A DNA stretch of 64,000 bases from positions 62,001-126,000 of the forward strand of contig NZ_WLZY01000003.1 in NCBI RefSeq assembly GCF_010122465.1, read 5' to 3'. The notes below the pieces were generated by a model, which saw only the letters and a program-made list of their open reading frames with translations, had not been told where the DNA came from and did no database searches. Shown piece by piece: positions 53,257 to 61,906 of the stretch. The DNA comes from Phytoactinopolyspora mesophila (GTDB lineage: Bacteria > Actinomycetota > Actinomycetes > Jiangellales > Jiangellaceae). Every line of letters starts with the position of its first letter. Within the stretch, counting starts at the first letter, position 1. The position numbers were made by a program, and so were the translations under genes.

Positions 53257-53919
53257 CTAACCAGCTCCAACCGGACGAAGACGTGCCCACGTGCGGGCCT
53301 CGTCCAGCCACTCCACCAACGTCAGGCCCGCGGCCTCGGCAGCCGCGGCCATGGTGTCGTCATCCACGTGAACGGCGGAGAACCGCTGCTGCCAGGTACG
53401 GCCGGCCAGCGTGTACTCGGCAGTCGCGCTGAAACCGGCCGGCCCGGCCTCGTGGATTGTGACCGACACACCCACGGGCCCCTGAGAACCCACCGTGTCC
53501 CGGGGCCGGACCGCCCACGCCGGCGGGTACCGTTCGATCAAGACATCGCCGCCGGGTGCGATATGCCGGGCACACACGTCCAGCAACCTGGCCCGGTCAG
53601 CGGGGTCGGGGCGGTTGACCAAGTGGCTCGCCACCACCACTGCGCCGAACCTGCGCCGCAGGCTCAACCGGTAGATATCAGCGCAGACCGTCTGGGCACC
53701 GGTGACGTGTTCGAGCATCCGGGGGTCGTCGTCCACGGCGACGATTTCGTGGCCATAGGCAACGAGTACCCGGGTCAAGCGCCCCGCACCACAGCCGAGC
53801 TCGAGGATGTCCGCATCGGCCGCGATCGCCTCATGAACAGTGGTAGGAGCGGACCCGGCCGGCATCGCCAGGTACACCGGAACCGGACTGCCATCCGGGG
53901 CGACGTGTGAACGTGTCAA
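53257..53919 (-). CDS. Class I SAM-dependent methyltransferase
   Basis: The 220-aa protein has motif I ILELGCGAGRLTRVL (about residues 37-51), an acidic end of strand two (VAVDDDP) and a strand-four region VVASHLVNRPD, the usual class I fold. It starts at TTG 53919 with AAGGGA upstream; no closer ATG or GTG gives a complete fold. The substrate is unknown. The MFS gene begins 270 bp away in the opposite direction. Confidence 0.82.
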   Translation of the reverse strand: MTRSHVAPDGSPVPVYLAMPAGSAPTTVHEAIAADADILELGCGAGRLTRVLVAYGHEIVAVDDDPRMLEHVTGAQTVCADIYRLSLRRRFGAVVVASHLVNRPDPADRARLLDVCARHIAPGGDVLIERYPPAWAVRPRDTVGSQGPVGVSVTIHEAGPAGFSATAEYTLAGRTWQQRFSAVHVDDDTMAAAAEAAGLTLVEWLDEARTWARLRPVGAG

Positions 53920-54188
53920 CCGGCTTTCCCTTCTTCAGAAGCGCCACGCTGCCCAGGGATGTCACCCTACTGGCCAGGCAGCTTACCGACATCGGGCTGG
54001 GCACGGTTCCGCGCCCTGAAGCGGCAGCATGGCTCCGCCCCAGGGCTCGGAGTGCCCGGCGAGCCGGGACGTGCATTGGAGCCGGTCCGATCGGCCGAGC
54101 CGAGACTGCGGACTCACAACAGATTCGTTGTCAATCGCCGTCGAACAAGTGTTGGACGTCGGGCTTGCCACCCATCGAGACTCAGCCT
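53920..54188. other. Intergenic region between methyltransferase and MFS genes
   Basis: About 270 bp that should carry both divergent promoters. Open frames cross it but have no ribosome binding site and no recognisable product. I see no clear operator. Confidence 0.3.
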
Positions 54189-55511
54189 ATGAAGACCAAC
54201 ACTCTGAACGGCTGGCCGCGCCCAGCCACCCAGCGGAGCGTCGTCGGGATCCTCATGGCGGCCACAGCCGTCGGCAGCATGGGCCTGGCCGCCGGTGGCC
54301 TCGCGGGCGCCTTGCTGGCCACAGAGATGACCGGAAGCGAAGCCGCCGCCGGTCTGCCGATCGGCCTGCTCGTCGCCGGCTCAGCGGTGAGTGCCATAGC
54401 GATCTCAGCGCTGAGCTTACGGACCAGCCGTCAGGCCGGATTGGTAACGGGCTATGCGATCGGCATTGCCGGCGCTGTCTGTGTCATCGCCGCCGCGGCG
54501 GCCCACAGCTTCGTCGCGGTCCTCGCGGGCAGCGCCCTCCTCGGTGCGGCCAATATCGCCGTCTTCCTCGCACGCTACGCCGCCGCGGCGGCGTCGCGCC
54601 CCGCCGCCAGAGCGCGCAACCTCGGAGCGGTCTTGTTCGGCGCGGCCGTCGGCGCCGTCACCGGCCCGCTCTTGCTAGGTCCCAGCGAGCGTCTGGCCGC
54701 CGCTCTGGGCTTGCCGCGATACACGGGTCTGTACCTCGTAGCCGTACTCGCCTTCAGCGTCGCAGCGTGCCTGTGTGCCCTGATTCGGAGTTCCGGCGGC
54801 CGGGAAACAATTCGACGCCTGCCGGCGTCGTCGTGGCGCTCAGCGACCCGGACTCGCCCTGTGGGCGCCGCGTTGGCAACCCTGGCCGTCACCAATCTCG
54901 TGATGGTCGCGATTATGGCCATCGCCCCGGTGCACATGTCCGGGCATGGGCACGATCTCGATACCGTAGGTCTCGTCGTCGCAGCGCATGTGTTCTGCAT
55001 GTTCGCGCCGGCGCCAGTGGCCGGGATGCTTACCGATCGGTTCGGTCCGGCGCGTGTAGCGGTGGCAGGCGGTGTCCTGCTCGTCGCGGCGGGCGGCGTC
55101 AGCGCGGCGGGAGACCCGCACAGTGCTATCGCTATCACAGCCGCGCTGGTTCTGCTGGGCACAGGGTGGAGTGCCGGCGTCGTCGCCGGGAGCATGCTTC
55201 TCGTCGCCTCGACGCCGGGGCGAGAACGGATGTGGACCGAAGGGCTGGGCGAGGCAGCCATGGGAGCTGCTGCCGCCGCGGGCGCGCCAGCCGCCGGTGC
55301 GATCGCCGCCGCCGGAGGGTTCGCGGCGTTGTCAGTCGCCGGTGCGTGTACCGCCGTCCTCATAGTCGCGATTCCCATGATCATGGAGCGGAGGCCCGCT
55401 CGCCGGCGGCGACAGTCCGATCCGCGAGAAGTGCCCGTTCGCGTTCATTGCCCGCAAGCTCCGCCGCGCGCCGGAACTCCCGCTGCGCCTCTTCATGACG
55501 TCCCAGCTTGA
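54189..55511 (+). CDS. MFS transporter
   Basis: The 440-aa protein has about twelve Ala/Gly-rich membrane segments, with GMLTDRFGPARVAVAGGVLL as the loop 8-9 MFS motif. The last 40 residues are polar (RPARRRRQSDPREVP onwards) and are encoded inside the 3' end of the convergent sigma factor gene: the two coding regions overlap tail to tail by 131 bases. The true functional end may be the last membrane segment. The substrate is unknown. Confidence 0.8.
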   Translation: MKTNTLNGWPRPATQRSVVGILMAATAVGSMGLAAGGLAGALLATEMTGSEAAAGLPIGLLVAGSAVSAIAISALSLRTSRQAGLVTGYAIGIAGAVCVIAAAAAHSFVAVLAGSALLGAANIAVFLARYAAAAASRPAARARNLGAVLFGAAVGAVTGPLLLGPSERLAAALGLPRYTGLYLVAVLAFSVAACLCALIRSSGGRETIRRLPASSWRSATRTRPVGAALATLAVTNLVMVAIMAIAPVHMSGHGHDLDTVGLVVAAHVFCMFAPAPVAGMLTDRFGPARVAVAGGVLLVAAGGVSAAGDPHSAIAITAALVLLGTGWSAGVVAGSMLLVASTPGRERMWTEGLGEAAMGAAAAAGAPAAGAIAAAGGFAALSVAGACTAVLIVAIPMIMERRPARRRRQSDPREVPVRVHCPQAPPRAGTPAAPLHDVPA

Positions 55512-56655
55512 CCAGCAGGTCGCCGCGCACGCTCGGCAGCAGGTGATACTTCGCCAGAGTGGGCTCCGCCATGAGTTCGTCGACCAGGTCCAGGCCCGTT
55601 TGGGGCCCGAACGCCATTCCCAGGGCAACCGCGCGGTTCAGTTCGACGACCGGTGACGGCGCCGCCTGCATCAGGGCCGCGTAGAGGGCCGCGATGCGTA
55701 TCCAGTCGGTCTCTTCAGGCGACGGGGCGCGTGCATGACACGCCGCGATCGCCGCCTGCAGCGTATACGGGCCGCGTCGGTCGACAAGCGACTCCGCTCG
55801 CTGCAACGCCGCTAATCCCCGGTTGATCAGCAGGCGGTCCCAGAGCGCCCGATTCTGGTCGAGCAGCAGCACAGGCGCTCCCGTCTCGTCGGTCCGGGCG
55901 CGCAACCGCGACGCTTGGATCTCCATCAACGCGACCAGACCGTGGACTTCTGGTTCGTCCGGACTGAGCCCAGCCAGGATGCGGCCGAGCCGGAGTGCGT
56001 CTTCGCACAGGGCGGGCCGCATCCAATGGTCGCCGCGAGTAGCGGAGTATCCCTCATTGAAGATCAGGTAGATGACCTCCAGAACTGAGTCCAGCCGTTC
56101 GGCCCGCTCCGCACGCTCCGGCAGCTCGAAGCGCACCCGTTTGGCCGCCAGCGTGCGCTTCGCCCGGACTATGCGTTGCGCCACCGTCGATTCGGCGACG
56201 AGAAACCCACGGGCGATCTCTTCAGTTGTCAGGCCACCGAGCAGGCGAAGGGTGAGGGCGACTCGTGCTTGCGTCGACAGCACCGGATGGCACGCGGTGA
56301 AGATGAGGCGCAGCAGGTCGTCGCCGATGTCGTCATCGATCGCATCGTCGAGACCGTCGTCGTAGGTACCGGCCGTCTCGAACTCGCGCCCCAGCTCGGC
56401 GACTTTCCGGTCGAGGCGTTCCTGACGGCGGAAATGATCCATCGCGCGGCGCTTGGCAACGGCCATCAACCACGCTCCCGGGTTGTCCGGCAAGCCGGCC
56501 GACGCCCATTGCTCCAGCGCCGCGACCAGGGCATCTTGAGCGAGGTCTTCAGCCAGGCCGACGTCGCGCACCAGCCTGGCGAGAGCCGCGATGAGTTTCG
56601 CCGACTCGATTCGCCACACAGCGTCGATCGTCCGCTGCACATCCGTACCGGGCAC
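55381..56655 (-). CDS. ECF sigma factor, ECF42-like, with C-terminal extension
   Basis: The protein is 424 aa from GTG 56655; a TTG at 56691 is an alternative but lies inside a hairpin loop. Sigma region 2 (RIESAKLIAALARLVRDVGLAEDLAQDALVAALEQW) and region 4 (GLTTEEIARGFLVAESTVAQRIVRAKRTL) are followed by about 230 residues of helical, TPR-like extension (DUF6596 type: LEVIYLIFNEGYSAT). No anti-sigma factor is encoded; instead a DGPF/YCII protein gene lies directly upstream, the arrangement defining ECF42. The extension is thought to control activity. Its 3' end overlaps the convergent MFS gene. Confidence 0.9.
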   Translation of the reverse strand: MPGTDVQRTIDAVWRIESAKLIAALARLVRDVGLAEDLAQDALVAALEQWASAGLPDNPGAWLMAVAKRRAMDHFRRQERLDRKVAELGREFETAGTYDDGLDDAIDDDIGDDLLRLIFTACHPVLSTQARVALTLRLLGGLTTEEIARGFLVAESTVAQRIVRAKRTLAAKRVRFELPERAERAERLDSVLEVIYLIFNEGYSATRGDHWMRPALCEDALRLGRILAGLSPDEPEVHGLVALMEIQASRLRARTDETGAPVLLLDQNRALWDRLLINRGLAALQRAESLVDRRGPYTLQAAIAACHARAPSPEETDWIRIAALYAALMQAAPSPVVELNRAVALGMAFGPQTGLDLVDELMAEPTLAKYHLLPSVRGDLLVKLGRHEEAQREFRRAAELAGNERERALLADRTVAAGERASAP

Positions 56656-56671
56656 GCTGACATCACAACAG

Positions 56672-56725
56672 CTCGGTGCCGCCCTCGACAAGGCGGCACC
56701 GAGATCCGGCCACCTTGTCGAGGGC
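56672..56725 (-). promoter_or_regulatory. Two mutually exclusive hairpins ahead of the sigma factor start
   Basis: Stem A pairs 56713-56725 with 56681-56693 (13 bp, GCCCTCGACAAGG type). Stem B pairs 56692-56703 with 56672-56683 (12 bp, CTCGGTGCCGCC type). They share bases 56681-56683 and 56692-56693 and cannot form together in one transcript. They lie in the leader between the DGPF gene and the sigma start. This resembles an attenuator or translational switch; no ligand site is recognisable. Confidence 0.6.
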
Positions 56726-56740
56726 GGACGGCGGAGCTGG

Positions 56741-57160
56741 TCAGCTCCCCTGCTGAGCCTCCATTCGCTGCCACTGTTCGTGGATCTCCGGCGTCAACGC
56801 GTCTCCGAAGTCCTCCGGTTCGAACACCGGCCGAATTTCGACGATGCCCTCCTTGCCGTGGGGGTTCGGGCAGCGGCGAAGCCACTCGATGGCTTCGTCC
56901 ATCGACGAGACCTGCCACAGCCAGTACCCGGCCACCAGTTCCTTGGTCTCCGTGAACGGGCCGTCGACGACGGTGCGGCTGTCGCCGGAGAAATGGACCC
57001 GCGCTCCCTTCGAACTGGGATGCAGTCCGTCACCGGCCAGCATCACGCCGGCTTTCACGAGTTCCTCGTTGTACTTCATCATCGCCGCGAGCTCTTCTTC
57101 GCCGGGCATGACACCGGCCTCGGAGTCCGGGCTGGCCTTGACGAAAACCATGACACGCAT
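56741..57160 (-). CDS. DGPF/YCII domain protein partner of ECF42 sigma
   Basis: The 139-aa protein has the YCII-related ferredoxin-like fold with the motif VDGPFTETKELVAGYWLWQVSSMDEAIEWL near residues 64-93, the DGPF sequence that names the family. Such genes are almost always linked to ECF42 sigma factors and are commonly part of their regulon. The sigma gene follows after 50-85 bp. The reaction, if any, is unknown. Confidence 0.93.
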   Translation of the reverse strand: MRVMVFVKASPDSEAGVMPGEEELAAMMKYNEELVKAGVMLAGDGLHPSSKGARVHFSGDSRTVVDGPFTETKELVAGYWLWQVSSMDEAIEWLRRCPNPHGKEGIVEIRPVFEPEDFGDALTPEIHEQWQRMEAQQGS

Positions 57161-57182
57161 GGCGGTTCCTCCTCCTGGTCAG

Positions 57183-57929
57183 TCAATCCATCATTGCGCC
57201 GCAAGAGATGTTGACCGCCGTAGCGGTCAACGTCCGCGCTTTGTCCGACGCGGCGAACGCCGCGACGTCTCCGACGTCGGCCAGCGTCGCGTGCCGGCCG
57301 ACGAGAGTGGGTGGTAGTCCTTCAATGATCTTCTCCCGATTGGGGAAGTCAGCTGGGATCACCTCGGGCACGCCGGCCGACTTCAGGGTGACCACCCGGA
57401 TTCCGTACGGACCGAGCTCGGTGGCCCATTGCCGCCGGAGCCCCTCGATGGCGTCTAGTGCTACAACGAAGCCCCCAAGCCCGGGCATCGTCGTGGCGCC
57501 GGAACCGCCGAAGGCGAGGACCACCCCGGATCCTTGTTTCTTCATGTGCCTCGCAGCCGCCCGGGTCGTCAGGAAGTGCGCCCGCATGGCGGTGGTGATC
57601 GGCTGCAGGAAGTCTTGCAGCGAGATCTCCGTCAGCGGCTGCTGAACGTCGCCCAGTCCTATGACGTTGACCGAGATGTCGATGCGCCCGGCCTGTTCGG
57701 CCACCTGGTCGACATATGCGTCGACCAACTGTTCGTCAAGCACATCGAGTTCGGCCGCATGCGCCCTTCCGCCGTCGGAGCGGATCTGGCTGGCCAGCAC
57801 CTCCACTGTGGCTTTGCTTCGGCCGGCCAGGTGGGTGAGCGCACCTTCACGGGCGAACGCCCGCGCGATCGCACCGCCGATAGACCCACCGGCGCCATAG
57901 ATCACTGCGATCTTGTTCTCCAGGAGCAT
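57183..57929 (-). CDS. SDR family oxidoreductase-like protein with altered active site
   Basis: The 248-aa protein has the SDR fold: cofactor motif GAGGSIGGAIARAF (12-25), NVIGLGD in place of NNAG, and a C-terminal Rossmann end. At the active site the usual YxxxK reads FVVAL (about residues 154-158, GGFVVALDAIEGLRRQW), so both catalytic Tyr and Lys are replaced. It may bind NAD(P)(H) without SDR chemistry or use different residues. It lies 22 bp upstream of the DGPF gene on the same strand, so it may be in the sigma regulon. Confidence 0.82.
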   Translation of the reverse strand: MLLENKIAVIYGAGGSIGGAIARAFAREGALTHLAGRSKATVEVLASQIRSDGGRAHAAELDVLDEQLVDAYVDQVAEQAGRIDISVNVIGLGDVQQPLTEISLQDFLQPITTAMRAHFLTTRAAARHMKKQGSGVVLAFGGSGATTMPGLGGFVVALDAIEGLRRQWATELGPYGIRVVTLKSAGVPEVIPADFPNREKIIEGLPPTLVGRHATLADVGDVAAFAASDKARTLTATAVNISCGAMMD

Positions 57930-58083
57930 CTGGGGCTTGTCCCTTCCGTCGTCGTGGTTCGGCTCGTGGAACCCTTTACGACGACGTCGCTCCGATCTAC
58001 CGGATTTTCGACATCCACCGACTCACGATTGTGTGACCTGCATCACATGACTAGCACTTGAGAGGGGGCGGCGACTTCACGCC

Positions 58084-58410
58084 TCAGCAGCAGACTTCCA
58101 GATACGCCTGCAGGTCCGCCAGAGCACGCCGGATCCCATCCCGGTCGCCTCGGTAACGAATGACCTTGCCGTCCCGCCGCGCGATGACGATACCGCCGCG
58201 GCGCATCAACGCCAGCTGCTCCGAGGCCGTCGACTGCCCGATCTCGGCACGTTCGGCAACCTCCCCCACCGACAACTCCGCGCCGGCGAAGAACAACATC
58301 ATGATGCGCTGCCGCGTGGGGCTGGCCAGCGCCTTCAAGAAGTCATGGGTCGACTCGGCGAGCGGCTCGGGCGCACCTGGACCGCCGCCGGCAATTGCCG
58401 GCTCCGCCAT
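58084..58410 (-). CDS. arsR: ArsR family transcriptional regulator
   Basis: The 108-aa winged-helix protein has LASPTRQRIMMLFFAGAELSVGEVAERAEIGQSTASEQLALMRRGGIVIARRDG (about residues 28-80). The classical As(III) site ELCVCDL is replaced by ELSVGEV, and the only cysteines are the adjacent pair at the extreme C-terminus (EVCC, 107-108). Thus metalloid sensing, if real, would use a C-terminal pair as in some other ArsR subtypes. It is divergent from the ArsO-like gene and has a palindromic operator candidate in between. Confidence 0.88.
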   Translation of the reverse strand: MAEPAIAGGGPGAPEPLAESTHDFLKALASPTRQRIMMLFFAGAELSVGEVAERAEIGQSTASEQLALMRRGGIVIARRDGKVIRYRGDRDGIRRALADLQAYLEVCC

Positions 58411-58457
58411 TGGTCGACCTCCCTCGCCTCCATGCCTACAGCTACCCACTCTAAGGC

Positions 58458-58495
58458 CATATCGTTATTTTGGTATTTCGCGAAATGACGATATG
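58458..58495. promoter_or_regulatory. Candidate ArsR operator overlapping the ArsO-like start
   Basis: CATATCGT (58458-58465) is repeated inverted as ACGATATG (58488-58495), and the centre contains the perfect palindrome ATTTCGCGAAAT (58475-58486). It lies in the AT-rich divergent promoter and covers the ArsO-like start region. ArsR proteins bind such 12-2-12 like palindromes. Confidence 0.65.
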
Positions 58496-58504
58496 TTGAC
58501 CGGC

Positions 58505-59584
58505 ATGGCTTCCACCTCCTCCACATCCGTGATCATCATCGGAGCCGGTCAGTCCGGCTTGGCCGCGGCGCGCACCGCCGCCGACTCCGGCCTCACCCCC
58601 GTCGTTCTCGAAAGCAGCGACCGGCCCGCCGGCTCGTGGCCCCAGTACTACGAGAGCCTGAAACTGTTCTCGCCGGCCCAGTACAGTTCGTTCCCCGGCA
58701 CCCCATTCCCGGGAGACCCAGACGGTTACCCAGTACGAGACCAGGTCGCTAGCTACATCGAGCGCTACGCCAACACCCTTGACGTCGAGATCCGGACGAA
58801 CACCCGGGTCACGGCCGTCGAGACAGCCGGCGAAGGATTCGCCGTGCACACCGAGCACGGTGACACATTGTCAGCGGCCGGCGTCGTCGCCGCGAGTGGC
58901 TCCTTCTCGAACCCGTACCGCCCACAACTGCCCGGCCAGGAACGTTTCACCGGCGAAGTCCTGCATGTCGCGGATTACCGCAGTCCCGATCGCTACGCAG
59001 GCAAGCGGGTCATTGTGGTCGGCGCCGGAAACTCGGCCATCCAGGTCGGCTATGAGCTGGGCCAGGTCGCGTCCACGACGCTAGCCACAAGAGCGCCGAT
59101 CACCTTCACTCCGCAGCGCAAACTCGGAAAAGACCTGCACTACTGGCTCAAGGTCACGAAGCTGGACCTCCTGCCTCCGGCCTGGCTGGCGCGGCTGTTC
59201 CACACCACGCTCGTCATCGACACCGGGAGGTACCAGAGCGCGGTCGAGGCCGGCCGCCCAGACCGCCGGCCCATGTTCAGCGCCCTGGACGGCTCGGACG
59301 TCATCTGGTCCGACGGCACCCGCGAGCCGGTCGACACCATCCTGCTCGCTACCGGTTACCGGCCCAGCCTCGGCTATCTTGCCGGCCTGGGCGCACTCGA
59401 CGCCGATGGCATGCCCCGGCACGAAAGTGGCATCTCGACCACGCACCCCGGTCTCGTCTACCTCGGACTGGAGTTCCAGCGGTCGTTCTCCTCGAACACG
59501 CTGCGCGGTGTGCATCGAGATGCCGAATTCGTCATTCCGCCGCTGGCGGCCCACGTGAGCAAGGCGGCCACCACGATCGCCTGA
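58505..59584 (+). CDS. ArsO-like flavin-dependent monooxygenase
   Basis: The 359-aa protein (ATG 58505; ATG 58493 adds four residues) has FAD motif VIIIGAGQSGLAAARTA, the FMO-like RPAGSWPQYYESLKLFSPAQYSSFPGTPFPGDPDGYP, NADPH motif VIVVGAGNSAIQVGYEL and the C-terminal ATGYRPS. This pattern matches the ArsO flavoprotein monooxygenases linked to actinobacterial arsenic operons. It is divergent from an ArsR gene and followed after 50 bp by an MFS transporter gene. The substrate is not established. Confidence 0.82.
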   Translation: MASTSSTSVIIIGAGQSGLAAARTAADSGLTPVVLESSDRPAGSWPQYYESLKLFSPAQYSSFPGTPFPGDPDGYPVRDQVASYIERYANTLDVEIRTNTRVTAVETAGEGFAVHTEHGDTLSAAGVVAASGSFSNPYRPQLPGQERFTGEVLHVADYRSPDRYAGKRVIVVGAGNSAIQVGYELGQVASTTLATRAPITFTPQRKLGKDLHYWLKVTKLDLLPPAWLARLFHTTLVIDTGRYQSAVEAGRPDRRPMFSALDGSDVIWSDGTREPVDTILLATGYRPSLGYLAGLGALDADGMPRHESGISTTHPGLVYLGLEFQRSFSSNTLRGVHRDAEFVIPPLAAHVSKAATTIA

Positions 59585-59634
59585 ACTCCACCGCCGGCCA
59601 CACCGACGACCAACTCTGCGAGACTGTCAGCACC

Positions 59635-60975
59635 GTGAGGAACCCGCTACCAGAGCCGAGCGAAGCGGCCACGACGCCGATGCCGAGGCCGCTTTCGCCG
59701 GCCGGGTTACGCCGCGTTCTGATCACATTGTGCGCCACCGAAATTGTCAGCTGGGGCGTGCTGTACTACGCATTCCCGGTGTTGCTGACCACGATCAGCA
59801 ACGACACGGGCTGGTCGCGCACGCTCATTACCGCGGCTTTCTCGGCCGGGCTGCTGGTCGCGGCGGTGGTGGGTATTCCCGTCGGCCGATGGCTGGACCG
59901 GCACGGCCCACGCTGGCTGATGACGGCCGGATCGGCGCTAGCGGTGCCATGCGTCGTACTGATCGCCGTCGCACCCAACCTCCTGGTATTCACCCTTGGG
60001 TGGCTGCTCGCCGGCATCGCGATGGCCGCCGTGTTGTATCCGCCCGCTTTCGCCGCGCTCACCCGCTGGTACGGGCCGCAAAGGGTGAAGGCCCTGACCA
60101 TGCTGACTCTCGCAGCAGGGCTGGCCAGCACGGTGTTCGCGCCCTTCACGGCCTTCCTCCTGGACCGCCTGGATTGGCGCGGCACGTACCTGGTCCTGGC
60201 GGCGATTCTTGCCCTCATCACCATCCCTGGCCACTGGCTTGGGCTACGGGGCCCCTGGCCGAGCGCGAAGCACATCGCCGGGCTGGAGAAGACCGACCAG
60301 GAACGAGCCGCGGAATCTCCGCCGGCGCACGCCCGAACCGATGATGGGAGCACCCCGGCACAAGACCCCGGCGGCCTCGGCACCGGGACCCGGCCTAGGT
60401 CCGATCCCGCCCGGATTGTCCGGGGGCTTCCGTTCGTCGCACTGGTGTTCGCGCTCGGTTTGTCGTCGTTCACCGCGTTCGCCGTGGTGATCAACCTGGT
60501 GCCCCTGTTGATCGAGCACGGCATCGACACGGGGACAGCAGCTCTGGCACTGGGGCTCGGCGGCGCGGGCCAAGTGGTAGGGCGAGTGTGTTATCCGGCC
60601 CTGACGCGGCTGCTCGGAGTGCGCGCGCGCACCGCCTTGATCTTGCTTGCGACGGCCTTGACCACTGGGCTCCTCACCCTGCTGACCTCACCGGCAACGC
60701 TGATCACCGCCTCCGTGATCGCTGGGATGGCTCGTGGCCTGTTGACCCTGATCCAGGCCATGGCGGTCACCGATCGGTGGGGGACCGAACACTACGGCCG
60801 CCTGACCGGGATCCTCTCCGCACCGGTCACCGTGACGATCGCAGTGGCGCCATGGGCCGGCGCGGCGCTGGCGGACCTTCTCGGCAGCTACACCACGGCG
60901 TTCGTCGTGCTCACCGCCGTCGGTCTCGTCAGCGTGGTATTCGCGATGCTCAGCACCCCTCGTTCCACTTCTTAA
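59635..60975 (+). CDS. MFS transporter linked to ArsO-like gene
   Basis: The 446-aa protein starts at GTG 59635. It has twelve membrane segments with VVGIPVGRWLDRHGPRWLMTAGSAL as the loop 2-3 motif and a hydrophilic central loop of about 65 residues (Pro/Asp-rich). Similar MFS proteins follow ArsR/ArsO pairs in other actinomycetes. It could export the oxidised product of the ArsO-like enzyme; this is inference from neighbourhood. No ArsB/ACR3 pump or ArsC reductase gene is nearby. Confidence 0.85.
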   Translation: MRNPLPEPSEAATTPMPRPLSPAGLRRVLITLCATEIVSWGVLYYAFPVLLTTISNDTGWSRTLITAAFSAGLLVAAVVGIPVGRWLDRHGPRWLMTAGSALAVPCVVLIAVAPNLLVFTLGWLLAGIAMAAVLYPPAFAALTRWYGPQRVKALTMLTLAAGLASTVFAPFTAFLLDRLDWRGTYLVLAAILALITIPGHWLGLRGPWPSAKHIAGLEKTDQERAAESPPAHARTDDGSTPAQDPGGLGTGTRPRSDPARIVRGLPFVALVFALGLSSFTAFAVVINLVPLLIEHGIDTGTAALALGLGGAGQVVGRVCYPALTRLLGVRARTALILLATALTTGLLTLLTSPATLITASVIAGMARGLLTLIQAMAVTDRWGTEHYGRLTGILSAPVTVTIAVAPWAGAALADLLGSYTTAFVVLTAVGLVSVVFAMLSTPRSTS

Positions 60976-61017
60976 CCGTGAACGTTTATGGGCGATCACT
61001 CGGGGAGACGTTCCTGA

Positions 61018-61821
61018 TCAGAGAACCGGGGGCTCAGATGGCGCAGGGTGACCGCCAACGCGGCGGGTCAGCTCATCAGTCGCTTGACGTATACGTGTAG
61101 CGAGCGTCGGCCACTCGCTGGCGCCCACCACGTCCTGGCGGAAGGTGACCGCGATCGCCGCCACCGGAAAGCCGGTGTGGTCGCGGGCCGCCACGCCGAC
61201 GGAACCGAAGCCCGGCGTCACCTCCCCCTGCTCGGTCGCGTAGCCCTGCCGGCGCACGTCGACCAGGATCGGACGCAGCGCTGACAGGGCCCGCGGCCCA
61301 GAGCCGTGTCGATCTGTGAACGCCGACGGATCCGGAAACAGAGCTCGCACCTGCGCGGCCTCCAGCTGGGCGAGGATGGCGCGGCCACTCGCCGTCAGGT
61401 GAGCCGGCAACCGCACGCCGACGTCGGTGACCAGCGACGGACTGCCAGGTGCCCGTTCCTCCAGCAGGTAGAGCACCTCGCGCCCATGCAGGACCGCCAG
61501 ATGTCCACCGTGGCCGACATCGTCCACCAGCCGGTGCAACAGCGGCCGCGCGAGCCTGGCCAGCGGTGCCTGCCTGGTGTAGGCCGTACCGAGTTCAAAC
61601 GCCGCGAGACCGAGCCCGTACCGGCGTTCTTCCGGCAAGTGCACCACCATTCCGTCCCGTTCCAGCTCCGCGAGCAGGTGGTACACGGTGGATCGGGGCA
61701 GATCCAGCTCGGCGGCCACGGCCGCGGCCGGCATCGGGCCACCGTGTCGAGCCAAGTGACGAAGGATGCGCATGCCGTTCTGCAACGCCGGCACCCGGCT
61801 ACTCGCCCCCATCCTGTTCAC
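61018..61821 (-). CDS. IclR family transcriptional regulator, probably of histidine utilisation
   Basis: The 267-aa protein has an N-terminal winged helix (ALQNGMRILRHLARHGGPMPAAAVAAELDLPRSTVYHLLAELERDG, about 12-57) and an IclR effector domain (LPAHLTASGRAILAQL; GSVGVAARDHTGFPVAAIAVTF). It is divergent from hutH, with a palindrome between them, so it is the likely hut regulator. The effector would then be histidine or urocanate. Confidence 0.9.
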   Translation of the reverse strand: MNRMGASSRVPALQNGMRILRHLARHGGPMPAAAVAAELDLPRSTVYHLLAELERDGMVVHLPEERRYGLGLAAFELGTAYTRQAPLARLARPLLHRLVDDVGHGGHLAVLHGREVLYLLEERAPGSPSLVTDVGVRLPAHLTASGRAILAQLEAAQVRALFPDPSAFTDRHGSGPRALSALRPILVDVRRQGYATEQGEVTPGFGSVGVAARDHTGFPVAAIAVTFRQDVVGASEWPTLATRIRQATDELTRRVGGHPAPSEPPVL

Positions 61822-61834
61822 CTCCCGGCTCCGG

Positions 61835-61852
61835 TGTCTGGAATACCAGACA
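61835..61852. promoter_or_regulatory. Palindromic operator in the IclR/hutH promoter
   Basis: TGTCTGG (61835-61841) and CCAGACA (61846-61852) form a perfect palindrome with a four-base centre, starting 14 bp from the IclR start and 55 bp from hutH. IclR regulators bind short palindromes in their own divergent promoters, so autoregulation and hutH control are both plausible. Confidence 0.6.
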
Positions 61853-61906
61853 GTATCTCTCTTAATGGCATTCCGATGCGGACATCAGCACGATGCAATG
61901 GCTGCT

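Noticed and set aside
53959-54192. Small open frame upstream of the MFS gene
   Set aside because: No ribosome binding site and a composition typical of non-coding high-GC sequence.
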